A DNA stretch of 55,529 bases from DATFCK01 sp045809745 (GCA_045809745.1 JBJMXE010000040.1:1-55529); one strand, 5' to 3'; positions 7,099 through 19,164 are shown, counted from the stretch's first letter. Numbers and translations: made by a program. The notes: a model not told the origin generated them from the letters alone.

Positions 7099-8403
7099 CT
7101 ACTTTTTCGGGGCCGGTGATGCGGACGCAGCGGGAGCCGGTCCCGCGTCTCCTACTCCAAATGTCCAGTGCGCTTCAACCTTCTTCCCTTCGGACTTCGC
7201 GCTGATGATGACGGTGCAGGTTTTGTCCCGCAGTTTTTGCGTGACCTGATAGGAGACCATTCCAGTTTTCGGGTCGAAGCTGGCAGGCACCTGGCCCAGG
7301 CCGCTGACGCGCATCTGTACACTGTTAGGCTCAATTGCGCCGAATGAACTGAGATTTGCTTTGATCAGCGGTAGCGCCGTGCGGACCGTTTCACCATCCG
7401 CCGGTTGAGTCGCGAGCGTAGCGGAGCCCACTTCGGCCACGGCCGCTGCACCGCCGCTCGAGGTGCCGATCGTTTTGACCGCGTCATCAAAAACTTTGGG
7501 CTTATTCGCTTCGATCAAATACCGGCCCAAGTTGTCCATCGGTGAATGGAATGTAATCGGCTGACCGTAGACGGTAAAAACCGCTTCGTAGCCGCCAGCC
7601 TTACAAGCTTCCTTGATCTTCTCGTTGTAAAAGCCGTAAGGCACCGCGAAACAGTTCACCTTGATCCCCAGACGTTGCTCGAGCAGTTGTTTCGATCCGA
7701 CCACTTCATTTTGCAGCCATTGATCGTATTCCGGTGGGCTGAGTTTTTTCTTTGCTACCTTGTCGTAGGGCTTGCGCAGATCCTGGTGGGTGGCTGAGTG
7801 CGCCTGAATGTCCGCACCGGCGTCCCGCATTTCAGCCAGCATTTCCCAGGTCATCGCTTCGCCGCCGCCAAAATGACCGCCGCGAACGCCTTCCGTATAA
7901 ATGAACAGCGTCACCGGGTAGCCAAACTTCTTCAGGATTGGCCAGGCGACTTCGTACTGCGATTTCCAACCATCATCGAACGTGAGAACAGCCGATCGCG
8001 GAGGAATGTTTTTCTCACTTCGCTTCCATGCCAGGAAATCTTGCATACCGATCACGGAAATGCCGCGCTGCTTTAATTCCTGCATCTGTTTCTCGAAATC
8101 TTGTGGCGTGATCTCGGTGTCGGGCCGGCGCACCTTATCGACAAATCGATGCCACCCGAAGATGATCACTTGCGCGGTTTGGTCGACTACCGCCTTGCCG
8201 CCGACCTTTTGCGCTCCAGATCCAGCTATGGCCGCGGGACTCGCGGTCGTTCCCGCGCTGGTATCGCTGGGAGGCCGTGATGCCGCAGCAGTTGCACTCG
8301 GTGAACTGGCCGCCTGGGCATTGGAAATGACGGCCGAATGCCGCTTACAGGTGGACAAACTGAACAGAAAAATGATGGGGAAAATTGCGAATCGGATGAG
8401 CAT
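7099..8403 (-). CDS. lipoprotein polysaccharide deacetylase (NodB domain)
   Basis: The 434-residue protein begins with a lipoprotein signal (FLFSLSTC, lipid Cys 19) and an Ala/Ser/Thr-rich linker to about residue 75. The NodB carbohydrate-esterase-4 domain follows. TFDDGW at 141-146 carries the catalytic and metal Asp, and HSATH at 202-206 the metal His pair, so it should be an active metal-dependent deacetylase of cell-surface or extracellular glycans. A C-terminal region of about 110 residues (from about residue 320) has a beta-sandwich look, ending in an Ala/Pro tail. It lies divergent from the amidase gene, which also acts on the envelope. The true substrate is unknown. Confidence 0.88.
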   Translation of the reverse strand: MLIRFAIFPIIFLFSLSTCKRHSAVISNAQAASSPSATAAASRPPSDTSAGTTASPAAIAGSGAQKVGGKAVVDQTAQVIIFGWHRFVDKVRRPDTEITPQDFEKQMQELKQRGISVIGMQDFLAWKRSEKNIPPRSAVLTFDDGWKSQYEVAWPILKKFGYPVTLFIYTEGVRGGHFGGGEAMTWEMLAEMRDAGADIQAHSATHQDLRKPYDKVAKKKLSPPEYDQWLQNEVVGSKQLLEQRLGIKVNCFAVPYGFYNEKIKEACKAGGYEAVFTVYGQPITFHSPMDNLGRYLIEANKPKVFDDAVKTIGTSSGGAAAVAEVGSATLATQPADGETVRTALPLIKANLSSFGAIEPNSVQMRVSGLGQVPASFDPKTGMVSYQVTQKLRDKTCTVIISAKSEGKKVEAHWTFGVGDAGPAPAASASPAPKK

Positions 8404-8659
8404 AACTCGAGCTACTGGCCTTTAAGTGTGGTAGGACAAAAAACAAGCGTTTTTATTCAAAGCGCGGACGCATCGCTTGGTTTTCGCGACTGGCGGAGCG
8501 AAGCGTTCCGATATACGGAAGTGATACGGATCGGATCGGCTCTCTCCGTGGAAGATTTCCTGCTGTGATGGGCGGCGGGGCGGGGACCAGAACACGCCGA
8601 CGTAGTTGAAGTCGCCTGCAAACTTTTGCGAAATCACGCTTTTGACTAAAATCCTCACA

Positions 8660-9379
8660 ATGCTTTCTCTGACCCGTTTCATCCTGGCTCTGTCGTTGTT
8701 CAGCGCGCTATCCGCCTGCAGCTCGATCCACCTGATGCCTGCGCGGAACACCAGTAAGACGTTCACCACCGTGGTGGTGGATGCCGGGCACGGCGGAAAG
8801 GACAGCGGCGCGTTCCGTCGATATGGCCCTCCGGAAAAGGCCGTGACCCTGGATGTGGCGAAGCGCCTCGAACAAAAACTTCGTGAGTCGCAGTTAAAAA
8901 CGGTCATGACTCGTTCGACTGACGTGTTCATTCCGCTGGACGAACGCGTCGCCATCGAGAACCGCCAGAAGAATTCGATTTTCGTTAGCGTGCACTTCAA
9001 CGACTCACGCCGCCGCGGCATCCACGGTTACGAAACGTACTATCACTCGGCGAATTCGCGGGACCTGGCCGAACGGATTCAAGCCAAGCTGATGACGATT
9101 CCGCACTCGGCCAATCGCGGCGTTCATACCGCCAATTTCCGGGTATTGCGGAACGCGCAATATCCCGCGGTCCTGGTGGAATGCGGATTCCTCAGTAATC
9201 GATTAGAAGGCGGAGAGGCTCGCGACACGGAATACCGCGAGTTGTTAGCCGATAGAATTGCCGAAGCGATTGTGGAGCAACGTTACGGTTCCGGCGTTTA
9301 CCGGCGCAAAGCTCAGGCCTCAGCGCAGTTGGAGAGTGAAGGTCCGGGGCTGGCTCCGACGAGTTTGCGTCCTCAGTAG
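8660..9379 (+). CDS. N-acetylmuramoyl-L-alanine amidase (Amidase_3), lipoprotein
   Basis: This peptidoglycan amidase cuts the bond between N-acetylmuramic acid and L-alanine. The zinc ligands are visible: DAGHGGKDSG (H44), Glu in PPEKAV (E59) and SVHFND (H112). The catalytic Glu is in VLVECGFLSN. ATG 8660 gives a lipoprotein signal with SALSAC at residues 15-20; an upstream in-frame ATG at 8606 would bury that signal behind 18 hydrophilic residues. From 8660 it is 239 residues long, with a short Ala/Arg-rich tail. It is likely periplasmic and membrane-anchored, with a role in cell separation or wall recycling. Confidence 0.9.
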   Translation: MLSLTRFILALSLFSALSACSSIHLMPARNTSKTFTTVVVDAGHGGKDSGAFRRYGPPEKAVTLDVAKRLEQKLRESQLKTVMTRSTDVFIPLDERVAIENRQKNSIFVSVHFNDSRRRGIHGYETYYHSANSRDLAERIQAKLMTIPHSANRGVHTANFRVLRNAQYPAVLVECGFLSNRLEGGEARDTEYRELLADRIAEAIVEQRYGSGVYRRKAQASAQLESEGPGLAPTSLRPQ

Positions 9380-9452
9380 GCGGGGCGGAGCAGCGACCGC
9401 GGAAAGAACGCTAAATAACGCGAAAAAAACGCCGGTCGTAAGGCCCGCATTT

Positions 9453-9545
9453 TGTCATGGCGAGCGCAGTCGAGACATCTCTCACTCTGGCGAGCGGAGC
9501 GAGGAATCCATAGTAAGAGATTTGTCCACTTGGGCCGAAATGACA
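9453..9545. repeat. interspersed repeat TGTCAT...ATGACA, copy 2
   Basis: This 93-bp copy is highly similar to 4809-4902, including the stretch CTCTCACTCTGGCGAGCGGA. It is preceded by the GCGACCGCGGAAAGAACGC-type repeat at 9388-9431. Together they fill most of the 266-bp gap between the amidase gene and the end of the MFS gene. No other feature is seen in the gap. Confidence 0.75.
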
Positions 9546-9645
9546 AAGAGGGGCTAACGCACTAATCTTCACGCCGCACCCGCGGAGACAGAGATCCAGC
9601 GTGCCGCACAGGTTGTTAACAATCGTGCCGTTTTTGGCGGTTCTG

Positions 9646-10878
9646 CTAGAATTCCTTGCCGCGCTCTTCGCGGCCGATCGCGGTCACAATTATAATCGCG
9701 ACAAATACGACCAGTTCGACCATTGCCATGGTTAGGCCATAGTTAGGCTGACCTTTCGCGTCATGGAGCCGCTGGGCCAATCGCGCCTGCTGCTGCGCCG
9801 CAAACGCGGCCGCGCAATTACCCAGCTGATAAGCCAAACCGGGAAACGTCCCGCGAAATTGCGCCGGTGATAGCTCGTTTAAATGCACCGGAACAACTCC
9901 CCACGCGCCTTGAACCATGAATTGCATCAGGAAGCCGCCGACAACCAACAAACCGGTAGAAGGCGAAAACACCCACAGCGGAATGAGCAGGATACCGCAA
10001 GCGGCGCAACTGATAATAGATCGGCGGCGCCCCCAGGTCTGAGAGAGATGACCAACGATCGTGCCGCCGCAGATCGCGCCTAACGAGTAGATCATGGTCA
10101 TGCCGGCGGTGCCGCCCACGGCGAAGCCGCGCTGATGTTGGAGAAACGTGGGGTAAAGATCCTGCGTCCCATGCGACATGTAATTGAAGGCGGTCATCAG
10201 CAGCGCGGCATACAAAAACAGCAGACCATGCTGGCGAATCATGCCGCCGAAGCTGAATCGTTCGGTCTTGGTATCGCGGCGTTGTCGTTCCCACACCGGC
10301 GATTCCGGAACACGCGCGCGGATGAACATCACCAGGAACGCTGGTAACGCGCCGGCCACGAACAAACCACGCCAGCCGAAGGTCGGGAATACCAGCCAGT
10401 AAACCAGCGCTGCCAGCAGGTAGCCGAAAGCATATCCTTGCTGCAGGATTCCTGAGAACAGTCCGCGCGCCTGTGTCGGCAACATTTCCATGGCGAGCGA
10501 CGCGCCGAGGCCCCACTCCCCTCCCATTCCAATCCCAAAGAGCGCCCTCAAAATCAGAAACACAGTGAAGTTAGGCGCGAACGCGCTGAGTAATTCGATG
10601 ACCGAATAGAAAACGATATCGACCATCAGCGGTATGCGGCGGCCAAACCGGTCCCCGAGCAGCCCAAACAGAAATGCGCCGACCGGGCGCATCATCAGGG
10701 TCAAAGTAATGGCGAATGCCACCTGCGGGACGGTGCGCCCGAAATCACGACCGACCGGGAGCAGCACGAAAGTCAGAAGGAAAAAATCCAGCGCATCAAG
10801 CGCCCAGCCGAGAAAGCAGGCGATGAACGTGTTTCGCTGCTCGCGACTCAGTGCACGGAACATGTTCAGGGCTTCCAT
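9646..10878 (-). CDS. MFS transporter, organic (aromatic/carboxylic) acid:H+ symporter-like
   Basis: This 410-residue protein has about 12 hydrophobic segments. Two signatures of the sugar/organic-acid branches of the major facilitator superfamily are present: WALDALDFFLLTF in helix 1 and GDRFGRRIPL between helices 2 and 3. GIGMGGEWGLGASLAMEMLP in helix 4 is typical of the aromatic acid and sialate/lactate symporter groups. It should sit in the inner membrane and couple uptake of an organic acid to protons; the substrate cannot be read. An alternative start at ATG 10863 would shorten it by five residues. It is a single gene with a repeat upstream. Confidence 0.82.
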   Translation of the reverse strand: MEALNMFRALSREQRNTFIACFLGWALDALDFFLLTFVLLPVGRDFGRTVPQVAFAITLTLMMRPVGAFLFGLLGDRFGRRIPLMVDIVFYSVIELLSAFAPNFTVFLILRALFGIGMGGEWGLGASLAMEMLPTQARGLFSGILQQGYAFGYLLAALVYWLVFPTFGWRGLFVAGALPAFLVMFIRARVPESPVWERQRRDTKTERFSFGGMIRQHGLLFLYAALLMTAFNYMSHGTQDLYPTFLQHQRGFAVGGTAGMTMIYSLGAICGGTIVGHLSQTWGRRRSIISCAACGILLIPLWVFSPSTGLLVVGGFLMQFMVQGAWGVVPVHLNELSPAQFRGTFPGLAYQLGNCAAAFAAQQQARLAQRLHDAKGQPNYGLTMAMVELVVFVAIIIVTAIGREERGKEF

Positions 10879-10970
10879 CTTTTTGTCATCTAAATGTCAC
10901 TTCGCGGACAGGTCGAGGTTTGTTCAAAGGTGAGCGCAATAACCAAACACAACATTCGGGGATTGCTGGT

Positions 10971-11027
10971 TGTAGCCGCCTCGCTCCGTCGAGGCGAAGA
11001 TCGCGGCGACAGAGCGCCGCGGCTACA
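10971..11027. repeat. complete TGTAGCCGC...GCGGCTACA palindromic repeat
   Basis: This 57-bp element has perfect 9-bp ends and two internal hairpin-like segments (CGCCTCG...CGAGGCG and GCGGCGAC...). It is the reference copy for partial copies at 1141-1166, 2765-2835, 5250-5275, 23047-23072 and 40615-40633. It lies in the spacer between the MFS gene and the Cys-rich protein gene. Confidence 0.75.
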
Positions 11028-11101
11028 GTTTTGGCCCGCGCCACCGCTTCATTTTCGTCACATGATTGGCTTTCGGTTTTACGACATCATATATTCCGGC
11101 C

Positions 11102-11524
11102 GTGCGGTATTTGGTGAAAGCGAAGGTGAAGTCAGGCTGTAATGCCGCCCTTCTGCTCGCTGTTCAGAACGAGACGCTCGGCAAAGGATCAGTCGCGGGC
11201 GACGAGTATCTGCACAACATGCGAGAAGCGCGGCTCGACGAGAAGGGTGTCGCCACGTGGGTGGAATGCTGCTTTTGCGATCAGCCGCTGGAAGAGGAAC
11301 GGCCCTATTGGGAGGAATATTTCGATGTACTGAAAGTAACCGATGCCCATTCGAGAAGGGATTGCCGACATGAGAACGGCACTGAAGCGTGGGCCTGCTG
11401 CGATTGCGATTGCACGGCAAAATTGGAGCAGAAACTGGCGAGTCAGGGAATCGGGTTTCTGGAACAACTGCGTCGCGGCGCTTTCCTGCAGGTGAAACTG
11501 TTAGCTTCCCGTGGAAGCGGATAG
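11102..11524 (+). CDS. conserved Cys-rich protein of unknown function
   Basis: The 140-residue protein begins with a ferredoxin-like stretch (RYLVKAKVKSG, then LGKGSVAGDEYL). A conserved block follows with Cys at 13, 56, 57, 59, 88, 99, 100, 102 and 104 (VECCFCDQPLEEERPYWEEY and WACCDCDC). The high conservation feel of ERPYWEEYFDVL and HENGTEAWACCDCDC recalls a conserved hypothetical family I associate with cyanobacteria and other phyla; that link is from memory. The clustered Cys residues suggest metal or Fe-S binding. GTG 11102 is preferred because the conserved part begins there; the frame continues to a TTG at 11066. No signal peptide is present. Confidence 0.7.
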   Translation: MRYLVKAKVKSGCNAALLLAVQNETLGKGSVAGDEYLHNMREARLDEKGVATWVECCFCDQPLEEERPYWEEYFDVLKVTDAHSRRDCRHENGTEAWACCDCDCTAKLEQKLASQGIGFLEQLRRGAFLQVKLLASRGSG

Positions 11525-11560
11525 TGGGACGAGACAAGCTCGTCCCTCCGACTCCGGTGG
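11522..11560. repeat. palindromic repeat GTGGGACGAG...CTCGTCCCTCC
   Basis: An inverted repeat of GGGACGAG and CTCGTCCC starts at the stop codon of the Cys-rich gene. A related copy in the opposite orientation lies at 17084-17107 (GGAGGGATGAGCTCGTCTGTCCCA). It may act as a transcription end signal, but no T-run follows. Confidence 0.5.
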
Positions 11561-11632
11561 CGGCTCACGCAGCTTCGGCAGCACCTTTATCCAGCTTGGA
11601 TGTTGGAGCTACGTGCGTAGGCTACTCGACCA

Positions 11633-12319
11633 ATGAAAACGGGGATGTTCATTTGCGCGTTCTCGGTCTCGTTGTGTGCCGCCGCCTACGGGGAATTGAA
11701 ATGGGAACAGACTACGGCTGACCTTCACCCAGCTCTCGGTGACAAGCGAGCGATCGCTCATTTCAGATATCAAAACGTCGGCACAACGACGGTTCGGCTG
11801 AAATCGGTTAAGCCTTCATGCGGTTGTACCAGCGTGCAAACGCACGCAGACCACGTCGCCCCCGGAGAAACCGGGGAGATCACCGCGTCGTTTCACATCG
11901 GCGATCGAACCGGCATTCAGATAAAAACTGTGAAGGTGCAAACCGATGATTCTGATTCCGCGAGCGCCACAACCGTTCTCACCCTGAAAGCGACTATCCC
12001 CCAGTTGCTCGAGGTCCAGCCGACCTTCGTTCATTGGGAAAGCGGCGAGGCTCCGAAGCCGAAAATAATCACTGTAATGTTAACCAAGGATTTTCCGGTG
12101 AAATCGATCAAAGCGATTTCTTCCAATTTGGCGTTTCAAGCAAACGTGAAAAAGGTGGGAGAAGGCAAATTTCAGATCGAAATTCAGCCGCCGGCGGCGA
12201 CTGCCGAAAAGAGCAGCGCGATTATCACCATTCAATCCGACAACGCGTCCAGGAATTATTATGCGACGGCTCTCGTCGCGGGCGCTGCGTCGTCCAATCC
12301 GGAGTCGGGGGCGCGGTAA
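11633..12319 (+). CDS. secreted DUF1573 protein
   Basis: The 228-residue protein has a signal peptide (MFICAFSVSLCAAAYG, cut near residue 20). A DUF1573/Ig-like domain follows, with the typical NVGTTTVRLKSVKPSCGCTS pattern: an Asn-Val-Gly start and a CGC motif near residue 63. A second beta-rich domain covers about residues 125-215. DUF1573 proteins are exported and common in Bacteroidota, Planctomycetota and Verrucomicrobiota; their function is not established. ATG 11633 fits the signal peptide. It appears monocistronic between repeats. Confidence 0.85.
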   Translation: MKTGMFICAFSVSLCAAAYGELKWEQTTADLHPALGDKRAIAHFRYQNVGTTTVRLKSVKPSCGCTSVQTHADHVAPGETGEITASFHIGDRTGIQIKTVKVQTDDSDSASATTVLTLKATIPQLLEVQPTFVHWESGEAPKPKIITVMLTKDFPVKSIKAISSNLAFQANVKKVGEGKFQIEIQPPAATAEKSSAIITIQSDNASRNYYATALVAGAASSNPESGAR

Positions 12320-12447
12320 CACGTTCCTTTGATCTTCATCTATAGACGTCAGTTCCTCTGCGCGAGGGACACAGGCCGCGTCCTTGGGCAACGAGTCGCA
12401 GGTTTTCGCGGTCAGCGCCCAGCCTGCGTTGGCGAGGAAACTACCAC

Positions 12448-12569
12448 GCACAGCTATGTCATCCTGAGCGAAGTCGAAAGACCCTGCTACTTGGGTGACG
12501 TATTCCGCATTTGGGAGGTCAGCGCTCCACCCAGTCGCGATCCCGCGCGTCAGGACGACATAGCTGTGC
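12448..12569. repeat. long inverted repeat of the TGTCATCCTGAGCGAAGTCG family
   Basis: The outer arms GCACAGCTATGTC and GACATAGCTGTGC are perfect complements (12448-12460 and 12557-12569). They continue as TCCTGA/TCAGGA with one or two mismatches, giving an arm of about 20 bp around a loop of about 80 bp. The left part carries TCCTGAGCGAAGTCGAAAGA, as in the element at 16869-16956. It lies in the 450-bp gap before metH, beside a small direct repeat of CAGCGC text. Confidence 0.7.
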
Positions 12570-12589
12570 TGCAAGTGCTGCAATAATTA

Positions 12590-12769
12590 TCAGCGCGTAG
12601 ACGGCTCTGTGGTTCTGACCCGGGATGGCAACGCTCATGATCACGGCCCTTTCGAGGTGGTAATCAAATGGCCATCGGCGGCCATTGCCAAAAACAACGC
12701 ATCGACGTATCATGATACGTCAATTTGTTGCTTGATCCCCCGCTGCCTCGCGCTTTATTCCCCCACCAC
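12590..12769 (+). promoter_or_regulatory. metH leader with hairpins and a perfect 18-bp palindrome
   Basis: The region before metH holds GACGTATCATGATACGTC at 12704-12721, a perfect 18-bp palindrome that looks like an operator for a dimeric regulator. Just upstream is a small hairpin, AATGGCC/GGCCATT (about 12667-12686). There is also an imperfect stem TGATCAC...GTAATCA around 12638-12667. No SAM, SAH or cobalamin riboswitch consensus could be recognised. If the palindrome is an operator, the regulator might sense SAM, SAH or homocysteine, which is inference from the downstream gene only. Confidence 0.5.
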
Positions 12770-16684
<3,915 letters not shown>

Positions 16685-17249
16685 TCTGAAGCGGTCGCTG
16701 TCGGAAGGTGTCATCGCTGCTGCGCTGCTGTCATCGCACTGAACGAGTGTAGCGGTGGTTGTACCAACCACCGAAACTCAAAGACTCGCGGTTTGATCCA
16801 ACCGCCTCTGGACAGGTTAGGCGCTGGGCAACGAATTGCATGCCGTTGAACCCAAGCACCCAAAGAGTTGTCATCCTGAGCGAAGTCGAAGGACCCCTCC
16901 TACTCGCGTGACGTGCCACGAATCAGCGAGGTCCCTCGACTTCGCTCGGGATGACAAACCTATGCTTCGTGGCACGAGCAAGGATTCGCCACACTCGCGC
17001 TGATCGTTGTAGCGGTGGTTGTGCCAACCACCGAAACTCAACAAAGGGGGGTAGGCCTAACCGCCTCTGCAACAAATCCAATCGGAGGGATGAGCTCGTC
17101 TGTCCCAATAATTCCCGGCCAGGCCGAGACCCCCTGCAAGCGATGCGCTTGCCCTACAACGGCAAACATTTCGCAGTGACTCCTGGGCACGTTCCTCGAA
17201 CCTGCGTCGAGGAAGACCTTCCAGAACTGCCACCGCCTCTACCCAATAC
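16685..17249. repeat. 565-bp gene-free repeat cluster after metH
   Basis: Three repeat types lie here. Two near-identical 34-bp hairpin elements at 16748-16781 and 17008-17041 (TGTAGCGGTGGTTGT, A or G, then CCAACCACCGAAACTCAA) differ at one base, and a shared AACCGCCTCTG follows about 20 bases later. Between them, 16869-16956 is a large inverted repeat with arms TGTCATCCTGAGCGAAGTCG and CGACTTCGCTCGGGATGACA. Near 17084-17107 is a GGAGGGATGAGCTCGTCTG-type element. No gene could be supported in this stretch. Confidence 0.75.
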
Positions 17250-18194
17250 TTACGGGCTGGTGACCCGGTAGAACCGCCGCGGAACCGCGGCTCCCGCATT
17301 CGAATCCGTGTAAGTGAAATGTCCCGTCGCGCTGGCGGTGACGTTCGCCTGAGTTGCGAACGCCAGGCCTAACGCCGTAGTCGATTGGACATGGTTAACG
17401 CGACTCGGCGCGCCAGTGCAATCCAATAGAACCTGGGTCGCCGAAATCCGGCTGATGGCGTTCACGCTAAATTGGGGAGCAGTATATTTAATTGCGGTCC
17501 CATCCTGGATCACTGCCTGATTGAACGACCACTGCAGCGCACGGTTAGTGGCACCCTGGCCATGAGTGTCGCGAATTCCTACCGTTGTCGCTTTGCCGTT
17601 ACTAACTGTAGCGTCATCGGTGACAGTCGCGTCATCGTAATGAAATTCGATGTTATTCGTTCCTTCGAAGAGCTTCACCTGGAAGGTCACCGTGTCCAGC
17701 GATGGGGAAGGCAACGCCGCCAGCACGAAATCCCATTGTACGATCAGCCGACGGTTACCCGGGGTGCCAAGAGTGGCATAAAGCGCTTCGTCGGTGTCTT
17801 TGTAGACAAAAGTCCAGTCGTGCCAGAACACGCAGATCGTGGGCAGATCGGGCGACGTGGTGGTGGTGTTGATATTAATCGCGGTGTGACTGGTGTTTGC
17901 ACCCCCAAAAGTGAGGATTCCGTTCGTGCTTACTGTTACGGACGTGTAGGTCACCCCGTAATAGGTGAACGGGAAGCCGATGGGAATAGTAACGGTTGAA
18001 TCGTCAGTACCCTCCAGGATGCCGGTTGAGGGCACATCGGGATTCGTGAGATCCTCGAACGAAAAGGTGGTCGCGGCGGCAGTGTAGCCGAACGCGTCCG
18101 GACCGGCGCCGGTGGCACCGAATACGGTCGCAGTCCAGCTCGCGAAGGCGAAGGAGACGACGAGTTTTGTTAACGAAACGCGGGGAGCGATCAT
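17250..18194 (-). CDS. secreted nidogen-like beta-rich surface protein
   Basis: The 314-residue protein has an N-terminal signal peptide (cut near residue 26, after VFGA). A nidogen-like domain spans about residues 70-215: FPFTYYGVTYTSVTVSTNG, FWHDWTF, a stretch like NRRLIVQWDFV, then EGTNNIEFHYDD. The last 90 residues form a small beta domain closing with RRFYRVTSP, a C-terminal pattern I associate with exported Verrucomicrobiota proteins. It is probably secreted or surface-attached; no enzymatic motif is seen. Low-complexity Thr/Ser runs (TTTTSP) are present. It stands alone between the repeat cluster and tRNA-Pro. Confidence 0.72.
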   Translation of the reverse strand: MIAPRVSLTKLVVSFAFASWTATVFGATGAGPDAFGYTAAATTFSFEDLTNPDVPSTGILEGTDDSTVTIPIGFPFTYYGVTYTSVTVSTNGILTFGGANTSHTAININTTTTSPDLPTICVFWHDWTFVYKDTDEALYATLGTPGNRRLIVQWDFVLAALPSPSLDTVTFQVKLFEGTNNIEFHYDDATVTDDATVSNGKATTVGIRDTHGQGATNRALQWSFNQAVIQDGTAIKYTAPQFSVNAISRISATQVLLDCTGAPSRVNHVQSTTALGLAFATQANVTASATGHFTYTDSNAGAAVPRRFYRVTSP

Positions 18195-18421
18195 GCGAAA
18201 AGCCGACCAAGGGATAAGCAGCTAATTGAGGCAGGCTGGGAGCCGAATTACAAGCAAAATGCCTAAAAACTATGTTATTCGTATCGTATCTCCCCCCTCT
18301 GGAAGTATCCCTCCCTCGCGAGGGTCACGGCTGCCGTTGCCCACCACCAGTGTTCCTCGAGCAAGTCCCCGAAAGTAGCGGATGCGCAACCCCGTAGCGC
18401 ATGATAGGCATATAGCCGTTC

Positions 18422-18496
18422 CGGGGCGTAGCTTAGCTTGGTAGAGCGCGTGGTTTGGGACCACGAGGTCGCAGGTTCGAATCCTGTCGCCCCGAT
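18422..18496 (+). tRNA. tRNA-Pro (anticodon UGG)
   Basis: A full cloverleaf can be drawn. The acceptor stem CGGGGCG pairs with CGCCCCG, with A73 as discriminator. The D arm contains GCTTAGCTTGGTAGAGC. The anticodon stem CGTGG/CCACG closes the loop TTTGGGA, with TGG at 18456-18458. The T arm is GCAGGTTCGAATCCTGT. The CCA end is not encoded. It reads CCN proline codons and lies 34 bp before a plus-strand secreted protein gene. Confidence 0.95.
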
Positions 18497-18529
18497 TTTT
18501 CCCTTCTCGACTAATCCTGTGCTGAATCT

Positions 18530-19075
18530 ATGCAGCGTCGGCTTCTTCTGTTCCTCAGCCTAACGAGCTTCATTGGCGTCTTGCCGCTGCGCGCGCAGGA
18601 CGCCGCTCAACCGGCGGTAGATGTCCCTGCCGGTGCGGTAGAGCAAACCCCCGCGCCGCCGCCGGAACTGCCATCCGCTACTCCTCAACTGCCGGAATTG
18701 TCGGCGTTAGACCAGGCTTTTAATCAAACCAGTCTCGGTAAAGAATCGGATGAACTGCGGACGCGGGTTGCGCTACGCGATCTTCAGAACCAGGTGGAAC
18801 GCGATCAGGACGTAATCTCGGCGAAGGATGCTGCTGCATCGGCGCGAACAGATTTGGAGAAGCGCGAGCGGCTTCGCGAATACTACCAGCTGAAGTACAA
18901 CTTGATGTCGGCCAAGGCTTCAAACGCCGGTCTCAAAACTGCCGTCGCCCGAGCGAAGCAGGAGCACATTGGTCAGTTAGCCCAACCAAGAGTGCGGCCG
19001 AGTGGAAACGAAGCCCCAGCGCCAGCAGCAACGCCGAAAAAGAAAAAGAAGAAAAGGTCGGGCAAGCACTTCTAG
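18530..19075 (+). CDS. exported coiled-coil protein with Pro-rich N-terminus and Lys-rich tail
   Basis: I do not recognise a family for this 181-residue protein. It has a clear signal peptide (RLLLFLSLTSFIGVLPLRAQ, cut near residue 22) and a Pro/Ala-rich stretch to about residue 58. A highly charged helix, likely coiled coil, spans about 65-145 (SDELRTRVALRDLQNQVERD and on). The end is very basic with a run of six Lys. That tail might bind nucleic acid, cell wall polymers or acidic lipids. ATG 18530 fits the signal peptide. Confidence 0.65.
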   Translation: MQRRLLLFLSLTSFIGVLPLRAQDAAQPAVDVPAGAVEQTPAPPPELPSATPQLPELSALDQAFNQTSLGKESDELRTRVALRDLQNQVERDQDVISAKDAAASARTDLEKRERLREYYQLKYNLMSAKASNAGLKTAVARAKQEHIGQLAQPRVRPSGNEAPAPAATPKKKKKKRSGKHF

Positions 19076-19164
19076 AAGGCTCTTTTGCCGCCCCAGCGTC
19101 AGCGGATTGAAGGTCGGCGATACGCGCAGCCGTGCTGTAAAACACGAATTACACAGGAGGGTGC

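Noticed and set aside
11062..11142. short frame starting at ATG 11062 before the Cys-rich gene
   Set aside because: It overlaps the better-supported GTG 11102 frame and has no conserved features.
12590..12703. SAH, SAM or cobalamin riboswitch before metH
   Set aside because: Conserved core sequences of these classes, such as the B12 box, could not be found.
16869..16956. inverted repeat as a transposon with its own transposase
   Set aside because: Only 88 bp long with no open frame; at most a non-autonomous element.
17472..17999. 175-codon plus-strand frame inside the nidogen-like gene
   Set aside because: The opposite strand carries a signal peptide and recognisable domain; this frame has neither.
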